Part shown: positions 28,706 through 40,364 of the stretch, piece by piece
Position numbering within the stretch: position 1 is the first letter of the stretch
Layout: every line of letters begins with the position of its first letter
Source of the DNA: Hymenopus coronatus
Lineage: Eukaryota; Arthropoda; Insecta; Mantodea; Hymenopodidae
DNA: 64,000 nucleotides
Assembly: GCA_030762935.1 (NCBI GenBank)
Contig: CM060881.1
Location: forward strand, 101,880,501 to 101,944,500
Reading direction: 5' to 3'
Position numbers and translations under genes: made by a program
Notes under the pieces: generated by a model
Databases searched by the model: none
What the model saw: the letters and a program-made list of their open reading frames with translations, nothing else
Told to the model about the DNA's origin: nothing

Positions 28706-29355
28706 TTTGTAAAAATCTTATGTGTTCCATTCACATGACTTTCTCTACATCTCTGCAACAAATTATAGTTAAAAAGCTTATTCTTCTATTTACTTTACTT
28801 CTACTCCTTATTACTTTCTTCCTTGCAAGTAGAAGGCAAATAAGGGAGTACCATAGCTTAAACTGATAGCCAGAAGCTGGTTCCTATGTGACTGAAGTTC
28901 CTTTGTTTGTATGGACAGGAGTTGACAAATTCCGCATGAGAAAAGTATAAGTTTTTCAATGCTGTAACCAAAAACAGGGAATATCTAAAACACGATCAAC
29001 TCCACGAAAAAAATGTATATGACATAACTTGTGGATTTTAATGTGCTGTACATTCTTTTCTGTCTACAGACACACACACGCACACACACGGACCTTTTTG
29101 TAAAAATGCGTTTTTTGGATTCAGGGGTACCCAAAACATGTATTTCCGGTGAAATATCGGTATCGAATTTTTGGGTGGAATACAATACCTTCTCTATACA
29201 CTATGTACATAGTACGTGTAGAGAAAGTAAAAATGCTATTTTTGGATTCAGGGGGACTGAAAACTTATATTTCCAGTGAAATCTTGGTTTCGAATTTTTG
29301 GGTGCAATACAATACCTCCTCTATACACTATGTACATAGTACGTGTAGAGAAAGT
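28706..29355 (+). mobile_element. R850 copy, internally deleted, with duplicated right end
   Basis: Left half from 28712. A deletion then joins 'gtgctgtacattcttttctg' directly to the CA tract (about 29065). The right-terminal 120 bp is present twice in tandem: 29107-29229 and 29230-29355. Each ends with the ACTATGTACATAGT hairpin and GTAGAGAAAGTA. Confidence 0.8.
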
Positions 29356-29459
29356 AATAATCTTATTAACACCAACAATTTGCTCAAAAGATATGAATGG
29401 AGCTCATCAGATTTTATTTTTCGAAACGTACGTGTCTTCAACTTTTGTCATTAAAATTT

Positions 29460-29992
29460 AAATGGTATATAGTCGGTGTATTCGACATCTTCATCCTTAT
29501 ATTTGCAGAGTTTTGCTGCTGTTTTATGAAGTGAAAGAAATGGAAGCAAAAGTTGTGCATAGAAGGGCTAATGTGGGTCCTTGCGCAGCGCTTGATCTGT
29601 GTGGCAAGGGCGCGAACTATGTTTGGCCCAGCTGCGAGGCAGAGCGCGCGTTCAGTGCTACGGCGACCGACCATCCCAGCTGTTCGCCGACTGGGTCGGC
29701 CCGGATCGGCTCTACCGCTAGCGCGTGTAGTGTGTTTGTGCGTACGTACGAATCAAAAACTTCGAAGTGCACTCTGGGTTTGAAAAAAAAGTAATAAAAG
29801 TGTTGCTACAAAGCGTATAACTTACATGGTGTTTTTTTGTTTTTCTGTGTAATAAGTGAAAAATACTGCCGAGGAAATAGTGTACTGTGTTTCTAATCTC
29901 AACAACAGGTTTAGAAGTTTTGCTGATATCAGTGTAAGATCTTCCGACTTCATTTCAACATCCAACAGATATTGGGGATTCTACTGCTGAAG
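29460..29992 (+). other. CpG-rich block ending at a splice-donor-like site; possible 5' exon
   Basis: Unlike its AT-rich surroundings, 29560-29770 is GC-rich with many CpG sites. Downstream, 29985-29998 reads 'gctgaag/gtgagtcc', a strong match to the 5' splice-site consensus after position 29992. Together this would suit a promoter with a non-coding first exon on the plus strand. No downstream exon can be recognised in the window, and the long open frames here (29462-29794) have no known domain. A GC-rich repeat is the main alternative. Confidence 0.3.
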
Positions 29993-31409
29993 GTGAGTCC
30001 GATTTTAACCTTAATTCACATACATTTTCAGTAAATTTATTATTTCAATGACATTTTGTGCAGTATATAAACGAATTTTTAATAACTATATTTGAATAGG
30101 ATTATCGCCATGCCATAAGCGATTATAAGCTGCTTTAAGAGATAATTGTATAGAAATATTAACTATTTAGACAATGCTTCCATAAATAAATGCCTAATTA
30201 AGACTGTAGATAAGAGGTTTTCTTGAAATACTATTTTATGATTTTCGCAGCAGTTAAATAATTAAATCACGAATTACAAAGGAAGAAGTTTCTAAAAATA
30301 ATTTGGATTAAAATTGATTTCTTCAGAATACAGTAAAATATACCTAACTTTTGAAAAATTTAGCAAAGGAAAGGAGATATTTTCTATGACTGAATGCAAA
30401 CATTTCGATTGTGTATTTGTAATAAAAGTTAGCTTTAAGATAAGAACTTTGTAATATATTTCTGATGTAGAGTTAGTGATATATAATGTGTTTTTGTGAA
30501 ATCTTTGACGTTACAGCATTTACAAATAAGACACTAAAATTTAAGGCCTGGTTTTACTATTTGACAGTAGACAATCGTACTCGCGCCATAATGTTTGTTT
30601 GATGGGGCTTGCTAATAACCTTGAATTCGTGTTCCGCAGTAATTTGATGCAGATACACCGCGAAATTCTTGGAAAATGACATGTGATTCGTTCGGGAGTA
30701 TGAGAGAGTCTTTAGCATTTTAGAAGACGATGTATTCGTGGAATATAAATGCCATGAAACTTCTGTAACAAATGCACCACATGTGGCTGACAGCTTTACG
30801 GGGGGAAAATTCAGTACCTACATACAAATACCATGTAGGTCAGTTGTTGTAAGATTCAATTCACTTAGCGAGGGCATAAAAATAAACGTATGAGAATAAG
30901 AGCTAAGCCAGGGGATAAAACTGAAATTGCGACAAACTCTGGTTGCACCAGAAGATGAAAAGGAAGTAAGGAAAATCTCGTTTCGAGGTGGTGGGTTGGC
31001 GTAGCGTGGGTTAGAAATGTGAGGTCTTTACGTCGACAATACATTACAATAAATCTATTCACCTACCCACATCTTCAATTCCAATAACACTTACTATGAG
31101 GGTGGAGGTTTAACTGACTGTTTCAGAATCATTTAGTCTATATCTCAACATTAACTTTAATTAATCATAAATCAACTGTATTTTAAAACCTTATTGTACC
31201 TAGTCTGTGTGGTGCAGTTTTTCTCCAGTCCGATTTGTGACTTTAGTTTTCTTTATTAAGTTTTGTTTTCACTTTTCACTCATCTGTGCCCTTTTATAGA
31301 TTGGAAATGAATTATATGAATAATTTTTTGTGCGATTGAATATCAGTGCTCTCTGATAAAAAGGAAATGCTGTTAGGAAATATTGATTTTACTACGATTC
31401 ACGTGTGAT
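29993..31409. other. AT-rich stretch, nothing recognised
   Basis: No domain, RNA gene or repeat structure seen. It would be intron if the donor at 29993 were real. Confidence 0.35.
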
Positions 31410-31895
31410 GCTGTGTATATTTTAACGAGATTTAATATTTTTGTGTAGGAAATTTTTGTTTATTTCTTACGGTTTACCGGTTATCCAAAAATCATTCAGA
31501 ATAAAGAAATTATGGTATTCCTAGAAAATTCAAGATATCTGTACATTTTATTTATCATGTAAATGTCTTTAATATAGGTACTTTAAGCAAAAGTTTTCGA
31601 TATATTTTCCATGTAAAAGTAGTTTGGGGTGGGGAGATTTTTACGGAAATCTTCGTGTTGTATCCTTGGAATACACCAAACGTAATTACCAGGTTAGGTG
31701 TTTTATCTAGTTTTCGTTTTTGAGTTATCGTGTTCACAGACAAACGGATACACACATATTCACAAGCGGACCTTTTGCTAATTTGTATGCAGGGGTTCTA
31801 AAACGTGTATTTCCTGTGAAATCACGGTATCGAACTTTTGGGTGGAGTGCAATACGTTCTCCACCTCCGTATCATATTCTATGTAGAGAAAATAA
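31410..31895 (+). mobile_element. R850 copy, right half
   Basis: Starts at 'ttttaacgagatttaatatttttgtgtag' and runs through 'ggggtggggagattt' and a short CA tract (31735-31762) to a degraded right end at 31895. Confidence 0.7.
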
Positions 31896-33867
31896 TCTGT
31901 TTATATGCATTATTGTTGTCCTACAATGAACTTTTAAAATGTTCAGTTACAGTCAGTAATATTATATTTCCTTGCTGTTTAGATCCAGTATTTAATAACC
32001 GGTTAATTTTGCTGTAATTTTTGGCTTTATAATACAAACGGCAAATGTTTTACGTTTCCTCAAGACACGGGCAATAAGTCAACTGCAACGCTGGAGAGGT
32101 ATCTATAAAATGCTAATTGGTTTATTCTAGACCTATGCACACTCACTTTTAGTTAGGGCTATACACAAAAACATTTTTTTAAATTACAGAAAGAGAAATA
32201 ATTTAATTTTTTATAAATTTTGCGACTGATTTTACTGCAACACGAAGTAATAAGCTTTATGTAATCGGAGCTTTCTTATGTAAAATGATATTTTTACATG
32301 CATTTAGTGGTGTAATTTTATAAATTGTAAATATTATAATAATAAAAATTCTCAATGGGTGAGAAGGAGCACGTGGTATAGAAATTATTTTCAGTGTACT
32401 TCTAGGAATATTTCCATTTATTAAATTAGACCAATAGCAATAATAAACACTTCCTGTGAGGACACTGGTAATAGTTTTCATGATTATAATAAAATATAAT
32501 ATAAAACATCTTATTTACTTCAATACATTGTTTTTTGAGATGTAACTTTAAAGCTAGGCACTGGGAATAAATATGTTATTACATGACAGTAAAAGCTTTT
32601 AGCAAATGCAAACAACCTACAGGGTGAAGTCATTGTAAAATCTCCTTGGATCAGTAAAAAACGAGGAAATTACCTTAGTCTCTATTATTCAAAGATAATC
32701 TACAATGTACCCCATTCAATTATATTGGATAATTCTATTCCTAAAGAAAGGACCTGTTGAATATTATGTATTAGTATAACAATTAGATAAAGGGAGTGCA
32801 ATTAGATAATATAAGTTTCACTTTAAAATATCTTTAATAAATGATAATAATTACTTAAAATCAATACTTTTCATCGAATGTGACAGTTTGTTAACGGAAA
32901 TCGTAAACCAGTATCGCTGCAAAATGTTCACATCTTTTATCTCGTAGTTCTTATTTAACGTATTTATGCAATCAGTAAATTTGTAAAATCCATAAATAGC
33001 TTGTTGTACCTATTCATTCACAGAGTCATTCTAAATTTATTTGTATTTTTTTATCCAAACCTAGAAGAGATGCTATTTTTGAGTTTACCTCCCACTTGGG
33101 TCTTAAGATTACTCCATATTTTCACAACGTTTTATAAATTTATAAACTTAACAATTTATACATGTGTATATGTGTATACACACAAAATTTGTATTTAAAA
33201 TTTTATGTTGTAAACCAGAGACAAAAGTTATTGAAGCTGTTAAAAATACATAAATATCATCGACTTATCTAAATGAAACAATATTCATAAAGCACACAAA
33301 AACTACTTGGTTAATGTTCATAAAACACGGAAGTATATTTTGCTTTTCAGATTAAAGCTTCCAATGTTTAAAGTTGAAGCTAAATCATCAAAATAACTGT
33401 TTAAATTTCAGCCCAGGATTAAGAACCTAAAACATAGAATGAGTTTATTACTTTAATTGATTATACAATTCAATCGCCGATACATGCACTGCTTTTATGA
33501 ACGTTCATACAAAAACCAGTTTATAGGAGTTACGAATAAAAATACTATTTATTGGTGTTACTGCTTAAAATGACGAAATTGTGACAATAAATCATATTAG
33601 AGAAGAAAATTAAAGAAATAAGGTTTGAAAATATATATAGTTTCAGTAATACTTGAATTCACACGATATTTAAATAATCTGAAACAGGAGCTTTCTGGTA
33701 ATATTAAAACTCAAAATTATGTATATAAATCAAAAGTTTGTATTTGACAGGTATTTATGGCAACAGATATGGACGGACGCCTCTCTCCTAGCCCATTACC
33801 ACTGCATGTAAACAATGAGTTGCAAGTGCTAGTGTAGCATATCGTGTAAATTCTGTAGAAAATATGT
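31896..33867. other. AT-rich stretch, nothing recognised
   Basis: Only short ORFs, no family similarity. This is the longest repeat-poor stretch in the middle of the window. Confidence 0.4.
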
Positions 33868-33991
33868 AAAATGTTCCATTCATATGACTTTCTCTAGCTG
33901 TTACACAAACAATTTTCCTTACAAAAGAGTGTTCTTTTATCTACGGCATGCTACTCAATGTAAACATTGGAAGAAACTGTCTTATTACTTG

Positions 33992-34298
33992 GTTTTAAAA
34001 TTTAAAATTTTCGGGCTGTTTTGCCGTGGTCTGTAGGTTAAAATATGTTCAGTTAAAATATTTCTCCCTAACGTTTCGTCCCTGTCTGTGGGGGACATCT
34101 TCAGAGGCACTGCACTCACTCGGAAAGAGTTAGCGACGTGAGTGCAGTGCCTCTGAAGATGTCCCCCACAGACAGGGACGAAACGTTAGGGAGAAATATT
34201 TTAACTGAACATATTTTAACCTACAGACCACGGCAAAACAGCCCGAAAATTTTAAATTTTAAAACCATGGACACCGGCCGTGAAAGCTTACGCATATA
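33992..34298 (+). mobile_element. Foldback insertion: perfect 129-bp inverted repeat, Penelope-like by guess
   Basis: Arms 33991-34119 and 34138-34266 are exact reverse complements by my reading, around an 18-bp loop. The first base of the left arm also counts as the last base of the target duplication. The insertion is flanked by TGTCTTATTACTTG at 33978-33991 and 34299-34312. The right arm continues for 32 bp past the repeat, so it has one true 3' end and an inverted 5' part. The arm carries 'ctgaaga..gacgaaacgtt', a hammerhead-like core. Penelope-like elements are known for inverted terminal parts and hammerhead motifs, which suggests this origin, but no coding part is present. Confidence 0.7.
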
Positions 34299-34515
34299 TG
34301 TCTTATTACTTGCTCCCTTGTAAGCAGAACGGATATAAGGGAATACACTAGGGTAAATCGATAGTCAAATATTTTAAAAGCTGATCCTATGCCAAACAAC
34401 TGAAGTTCAGTTTAATTTGCATAGCCTGCAATAAATCGAGAGAGATGAAACGAAACGTCACTTCCCATTTGAGAACATTTTAAATACTTTAAAATCTAAA
34501 CGAATAACAAGGAAT

Positions 34516-34757
34516 GCCCGCCTGGGTAGTGTGGTAGCGTGTCTGCCTCACATTCAACAGGTCGTGAGTTTGAATTCGCTTAGGGTGAGTTACCCGGATA
34601 AGGTTTTTTCGGGGTTTTCCCTTAACCTGGAAAGACGAATATCGAGTAACTTTAAGCTCTATGGGTCCCGAGATAATTTCAGCATCATTTCACCAATTTC
34701 ATTCAACGTCCGATATGACCAACCAGGTTAAATGGTGTTAAGCTATAAAGAAAAAAA
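34516..34757 (+). mobile_element. SINE type A with 10-bp target duplication
   Basis: Same family as 22154-22410, with the B-box-like 'gagtttgaattcg' and a short A-rich end. It is flanked by 'aacaaggaat' at 34506-34515 and 34758-34767. It was inserted into the R850 block 'aacaaggaatatctc', which it splits exactly. Confidence 0.85.
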
Positions 34758-35252
34758 AACAAGGAATATCTCAGGAGTTGTCAGATCTACATACATAAAT
34801 GTATGTGATATAAATTATATGTTTCAATGAGATATAACGCTTTGTAATACGGTTTTGTCTATCTCTTAACGGATTAATCGTTGTGCAAAGTTCTGCAAGA
34901 CTCATCCAGAATAAACAGATCTGCAGAGGCTATTCCCAGAAAATTTAAAATATACAGTTTATTTGTGACATAAACATCTTTAATGTACGGTATTTTAATC
35001 AAAGTTGTTAAGTCATTTTTTATAAAAAAAATGTTCAACAATTTTTCATGTGTAGGGCATTTGGGGTAGTTTTTTAAATCTTCGTGTAGCATCCATGGAA
35101 GATACTTTTTTCCAAAAGAATTATTTTTTCCGACTTAGGGTGTGTCAAACCACGTATTTCCAGTGAAATCTCGTTATCGAGCTTTAGGGTGGAATGCAAT
35201 ACATTCTCTATCCACAATGTACGGTATACATATGGGCCATGGAAAGTAAAAA

Positions 35253-35837
35253 GGCAATTAATATTTTGTTCATATGCTTATCATCCGAGGTGTGCTAAAC
35301 TGTAGATATTAATATTGTTATATAATATATTAATGTTGTAACTGACGATGAAATGCATATACGATGTGATATGAATAAGTCAAACTATGAGTCAAATTGG
35401 TACTGATGATTTTGTACTAGAGGACAGCAATACCTTGAAATTATTAAGACACAAATATCTACTTATTATACAAGTTTATGAGAAGAATTCTGTGTTTAAA
35501 CGGTGCAAAAATGACAATTTATCTGCAAAATTATAATATTAAGAGACCTGGAACTGAGTTTTCTAACCCTTTTTAATTTTTAGGAAATTTACTTCAAATT
35601 GACACATTTATTTTGAGCAAACAAAGAAACCTGGAAAATATAACTGAAATAGTTTCTCAGATAAAGCAATTAAATGCTTAAAAGTTTCTTCTCATAAATT
35701 GCACTTTATATGGGACTTAGTACAGGGTTGGTAAAACAGCACCACGTGTGTGTATTGTCTGCTAGTAGTGGAATGCCCGTTGAGCCGCAGAAGGTGAAAA
35801 TTAAATGTATGGGAGGTCATTGCTGCATTACAGCAAC
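35253..35837. other. AT-rich spacer, nothing recognised
   Basis: No feature seen between two R850 copies. Confidence 0.35.
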
Positions 35838-35995
35838 AGAAAAAGAAATCGGATGTGTTCCATTCACATGACTTTCTCTACCTATTTTGAAGACAAAAAA
35901 ATTCTTGCAAAAGATTATTTTCCACTTAATTCATGATAATCACAATAAACAATAGCAGAAATAGTCTTATTACTTGCTTCCTTGCCCACAAGTGA
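35838..35995 (+). mobile_element. R850 left-end fragment
   Basis: Left end 'aaatcggatgtgttccattcacatgactttctctac' through 'cagaaatagtcttattacttgcttccttg', then lost. Confidence 0.7.
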
Positions 35996-36221
35996 CTTTT
36001 GAAACAATTCAGATTTAAGGATGCTTCCCCCTTATTTCAAGCCAGAGTGTCAGGTGTTTTATATTACTCTTGGTACTGGAGAAGATGAGCACGAAGCAGA
36101 GGATGGGCTGATACAGTCTGATGATAACAGCTGAGAGGAAGAATTATCGCATTCTAAGCAATACCATTTCGTTCATTAGATAATGAATGCTGTTTATGGT
36201 TATGTTATTTGTAAATGAGAC
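35996..36221. other. Short spacer
   Basis: Unrecognised sequence between R850 copies; includes 'gaagatgagcacgaagcag', with no identifiable product. Confidence 0.3.
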
Positions 36222-37018
36222 ATGTGTTCTATCCAATGGATTTCCATTACCTATTCTGCAAACAAACTATTTTTACAAAAGACTAATCTTCTAACCACAT
36301 CAAGCTAATCAAGATAAACATTAGCTGAAATGGTCTTATTACCTAGCTCCTTAAAATATACACAGAAGGGAAATAAGGGAATACACTAGGCTTAAATTAT
36401 ATTCAAATTTTCTAAACACTGTCGCTATGCGATTCTAATTGAAATTCGGTTCTGTTATCATAGCCAAGAGAAAAACAAAAATATATGAAACGAACGAGGA
36501 TTTCCCATTTAAAAAAATTAAGTACTTTAAAATTAAAGCCAATAAACAAGGAATATCTCGAAAGTGGTTAACTCTAAAAACCTATAAATGACATAAATTG
36601 CTTGTTTTAATGAAATCTACATGTTTCGTAGTAAGCTTGTTTTTTTACGATTTACCTGTTATGCAAAAGTTATTCTGAATGAAGAGGACTTCAAGGGCTA
36701 TTCCCAAAGTATAATTTTATTTACCATGTACGTAGTGTTAATATACAGAATTTTAATTAAAATGTTACAGCTATTTTTGAGAAAATCAAAGAATATTAAA
36801 ATTGTAATTATGGGGTGGGGCGGATTTTGTGAGAATCTTCGTGTCGCATCCTTGAAAGAAACGTTTGGCATTTAACTCATTTTTGCTTTTGACTTAAGAT
36901 ATCCACAGACACACACACACACAGGTCTTTTCTCATTTTTTATCCAGGAGTCCTCAAACATGTATTCTGGTGAAATTTCGGTATCAATTTTTTGGGTGGA
37001 CTGATACAGAAAGTAAAC
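36222..37018 (+). mobile_element. R850 copy, near full length, right hairpin deleted
   Basis: Runs from 'gtgttctatccaatggatttccattacc' to 'tttttgggtggactgatacagaaagt'. The CA tract is at 36907-36923. The terminal palindrome has been deleted. Confidence 0.7.
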
Positions 37019-37467
37019 TTCGTGAGTCACAAAAGCGCGTTCATATACATCGCTATTTATTTTTTTGGGAATGAAAAGATTGAAATATACCAGTGCTAAA
37101 TTTTCCATATCCCAGCCTCAAATGATTTCCATTAAGAACAGCCTTTGTAACGTAACGAACTTCATGTATTATTCTGTTGCAGTGTTTCTAGGTTATATGT
37201 ACAGAAAACGTCAAATGCCAACAGTTATTACGTTACATCCTTAATGTTTTGAGAAAAAAATTAAATCCATTGAATGAAAACTAACAATGCCAGATATAAC
37301 CCCATCATGAACAATTCATAAAACGTAGTAAGTGCTCTGTTATGAATCACTGAATTGATTATTAATGTATCCGTTCCGTCGTTTCTTTATTCATATTTAT
37401 TCTGGCAATACTCGATAGGTTGTGTCCTTAGGGATGCAGCGCTGTAAATTAGTTCATATGCTTACTA
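37019..37467. other. Spacer, nothing recognised
   Basis: AT-rich; no feature seen. Confidence 0.3.
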
Positions 37468-38325
37468 TGATTTAATTTTTACTTTCTATACACGTACTAT
37501 GTACATAGAGTATAGCGAAGGTATTATATTCCGCCCAAAAATTCAATATCGACATGTTTTGAGTCCCCCTGAATACAAAAAACGCATTTTCAGAAGAAGG
37601 TCCGTGTGTGTGCCTTTGGACAGCATAGCTCAAAAACGAAAAGGCCTTTGAGTACCAAACTTGGTATTTAAATTTGGTGTCTTATAAGGATGCGACACGA
37701 AGATTTTCAAGAAAATCCCCCAACCCCCAACTACCCTTTACATGGAACTTTTTACGAACATTTTGATTTTCTTAAAAATGTCTCTAACGATATTGATTAA
37801 AATATCGTATATTAAAGATATTTACCTTACAAATAAAACGTATATCTTAAATTTTATGGGAATAGCCTCTGAAGACTACTTCATTTTGGATCAATTTTAC
37901 AGAATGTTTCATAACTGCTAAACCGTAAGAGATGGACAAAAACTTACCGCACAAAAAATGTAGGGCATGTTAAAACACACGATTTATGTTATATACATTT
38001 TTTTCGTGGAGTTGAATGTTTTTTAGATATTCCTTGTTTTGGTTTCAGCTTTGAAAAACATACTTTTCTCATACAGGAATATGCCAACTCCTGTCCATAC
38101 AAACAAAGAAACTTCAGTCACATAGCAACCAGCTTTTGACTATCACTTTAACCTATGGTACTCCTTTATTTCGCTTCTATTTAGAAGGAAGCAAGTAATA
38201 GGACTATTTCTGCTAATTTTTTTTCAGTTAGCATGAAGTAAATAGAAGCATAAGCTTTTTAACACTAATTTGTTGTGTATATGTAGAGAAAGGAATGTGA
38301 ATGGAACACATCAGATTTTTCTTAT
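37468..38325 (-). mobile_element. R850 copy, full length, reverse
   Basis: The right end is at 37478 ('tactttctatacacgtactatgtacatagag') and the left end at 38290-38325 ('tagagaaaggaatgtgaatggaacacatcagat'). At about 845 bp this is one of the best-preserved copies. It carries both internal palindromes (around 37655-37680 and 37700-37715). Confidence 0.8.
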
Positions 38326-38349
38326 CGTGAGTGCAGCGAATTTTCTTTA

Positions 38350-38351
<2 letters not shown>

Positions 38352-38383
<32 letters not shown>
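38352..38383. repeat. Poly-T tract
   Basis: Thirty-two T in a row just beyond the left end of the preceding R850 copy. It may be the reversed poly-A of an unrecognised retroposed fragment to its right (38384-38560). Confidence 0.9.
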
Positions 38384-38564
38384 CTGTACTCTGGTTTTTA
38401 TTGAGCAACGGTTCCTGATATCCCGTATAGCTATATTTATCATTTCCGAAATGTCATTGCATTTAACCGAATTCGTTGTATTTCTGTTTTAATGGTATCG
38501 TCTAGCTCCTCTGTAGAGCTGAATCAGCAATGAGAATGTCCCTTGATGGTATTGTATCTACTAC

Positions 38565-39345
38565 ATGCTAATTGAGGTAAGCATTACCAGAAACAGTATT
38601 ATTACTTGGTTTCTTGCAGAAGGAAAATAAAAGGCTATACTAGGCTAAACCGACAATCAAATGCTTTAAATTTTGGTTGTTATGGTATAGAAATCCGATT
38701 ATTTGTGTGGTCAAAAAAAAACAAAAAAAAACCATTTAAGTATTTTAAAACTGAAACCCATAACAAGAAGTATCTTAAAAATGGTCACTTCCACGAAAAA
38801 AAATGCATATAACATGAATTATGTGTTTTAACGTGCTCTAAAAGTTTTGGGTAGTAAGTTTTTGTCTATTTCTTGCGGTTTACTAATTATACAAAATTCC
38901 GCAAAATTTATTTAAAATAAAGAGGTCTTCAAAGGCTATTCCCAGACAATTCAAGATATACATTTTATTTGTTTTTAATATACGATACTTTAATCATTAT
39001 CGTTAGAGACATTTTTGAGAAAATAATATTTTTCGAAAAATTGTCCATGTAAAGGAGAGCTGGGATGAAGGTATTTTCTTGAAAATCTTCGTGTCGTATC
39101 CTTGGAAAATACAGAACTTAAATACCAAGTTTGGTATATAACGGTTTTTTCGTTTTTGAGCTATGCTGCCCACAGACACATACAAACACACACATACGCA
39201 CACGCAGAAGGACTGTTTCCTAGTTTGGATTCAGGAGGTCCTAAAACATGTATTTCCAGTTAAGTCTCGGTACCGAATTTTTGAGTGCAATACAATGCCT
39301 TCTCTATACACTATGTACATAGTGCGTGTAGAGAAAGTAAAACTA
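38565..39345 (+). mobile_element. R850 copy, left tip missing
   Basis: Starts at 'tctactacatgctaattgagg' and ends at 39306-39341 ('ctatacactatgtacatagtgcgtgtagagaaagt'). The CA tract is at 39174-39203 and the palindrome 'taccaagtttggta' at 39123-39136. Confidence 0.8.
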
Positions 39346-39447
39346 ATCTACTATGAAGTGTTATATTGTGCTTGCTTTGTATTATTTCTTTCTTATCTTC
39401 AGTATAAGTATATAAACTTCAGTTCAGAAGCCTCATTAACCCAGAAA

Positions 39448-39604
39448 GAAAAAAAATCTGATGTGTTCCATTCACATGACTTTCTCTACATCTCTGTAAC
39501 AAATTAAAGTTAGAAAGCTTATTCTTATATCTACATCATATTAATGGAGATAAACATTAACAGAAATTGTCCTTATTACTTGGTCCCTTGTAAGTAGAAG
39601 GGAC
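39448..39604 (+). mobile_element. R850 left-end fragment
   Basis: 'aaaaaaaatctgatgtgttccattc' to 'cttgtaagtagaagggac', then replaced at about 39605 by the left end of another copy. Confidence 0.75.
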
Positions 39605-39955
39605 AAAATCGAATGTGTTTCATTCACATGATGCCCTCTATCTGTTTGGTAAACAAGCATTTTATTCAAAACATTAAGCTATTATCTACATTATGCTAAT
39701 CAAAATAAACATAAGCAGAATTTTATTAGTCTTATTACTAGCTTCCTTGTAAGTATAAGGGAAATAAGAAATTAGAGAGACTAAAGCCATAGTACGATCA
39801 TCGTATCATCCTTTACAAACCATTCGGTATGTGAAACAATTCAAGCTCTTTGCTTGTCAGGAATAAACAAACGAGAACAAAGATGCTTTCCCGTTCGAGA
39901 AGAGCTTAAGCGGCTTAAAATTGAATCAATAATCCGGAAAGTGTTGATTGTTATA
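39605..39955 (+). mobile_element. R850 left-half fragment, head to tail with the previous one
   Basis: Begins 'aaaatcgaatgtgtttcattcacatg' and runs to 'aataatccggaaagtgttgattg'. Confidence 0.65.
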
Positions 39956-40364
39956 TGTGAATGTTCTTATTGTTGGAAACCTGCACTTTAATAACGAGGT
40001 GTACTTTAATGGCGTCCATAAAAGTGTAACTACCGCATGTATAATAACTACATTTAGGACAGTTGACATGAAGCTTTTATGAGCAATCGGCTATTTCCGA
40101 GTTATCTTCTTTATTGGTTTGAATTTGTTACATTGTCATTTTAAAGTTCTCTCTCTATTCAGATATGTCTCGGGATGTCATGGAAAGGCCATAAAATTTC
40201 AGGATATAGTGATGCTCATTTTAACACTTGGCTATGGGTTTCTTCTTCTAACGTTTGCCAATTACGTATAATAGAGCTATTTATGCAAACATTTATAATA
40301 GTTAGCCTGGAGTAGATATAGATATAAGTTTTTGCAGGTATATTTTGTTAAAGCTGAATACAAA
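39956..40364. other. Spacer, nothing recognised
   Basis: AT-rich; no feature seen. Confidence 0.3.

Larger units (their letters stand above)
33868..35252 (+). mobile_element. R850 copy carrying two nested insertions with target duplications
   Basis: The left end is at 33869 ('atgttccattcatatgactttctctag') and the right end at about 35205-35252. Removing 33992-34312 (foldback insertion plus one 14-bp duplicate) and 34516-34767 (SINE A plus one 10-bp duplicate) restores a continuous family sequence ('cttattacttg/ctcccttg' and 'aacaaggaat/atctc'). Confidence 0.8.

Noticed and set aside
28666..29185. Many short ORFs with His-Thr runs near CA tracts
   Set aside because: They recur because each R850 copy carries the same non-coding sequence; frames are not conserved between copies.
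34138..34200. Functional hammerhead ribozyme
   Set aside because: The core has an extra base before stem II and no convincing stem III; kept only as a family clue in the findings.
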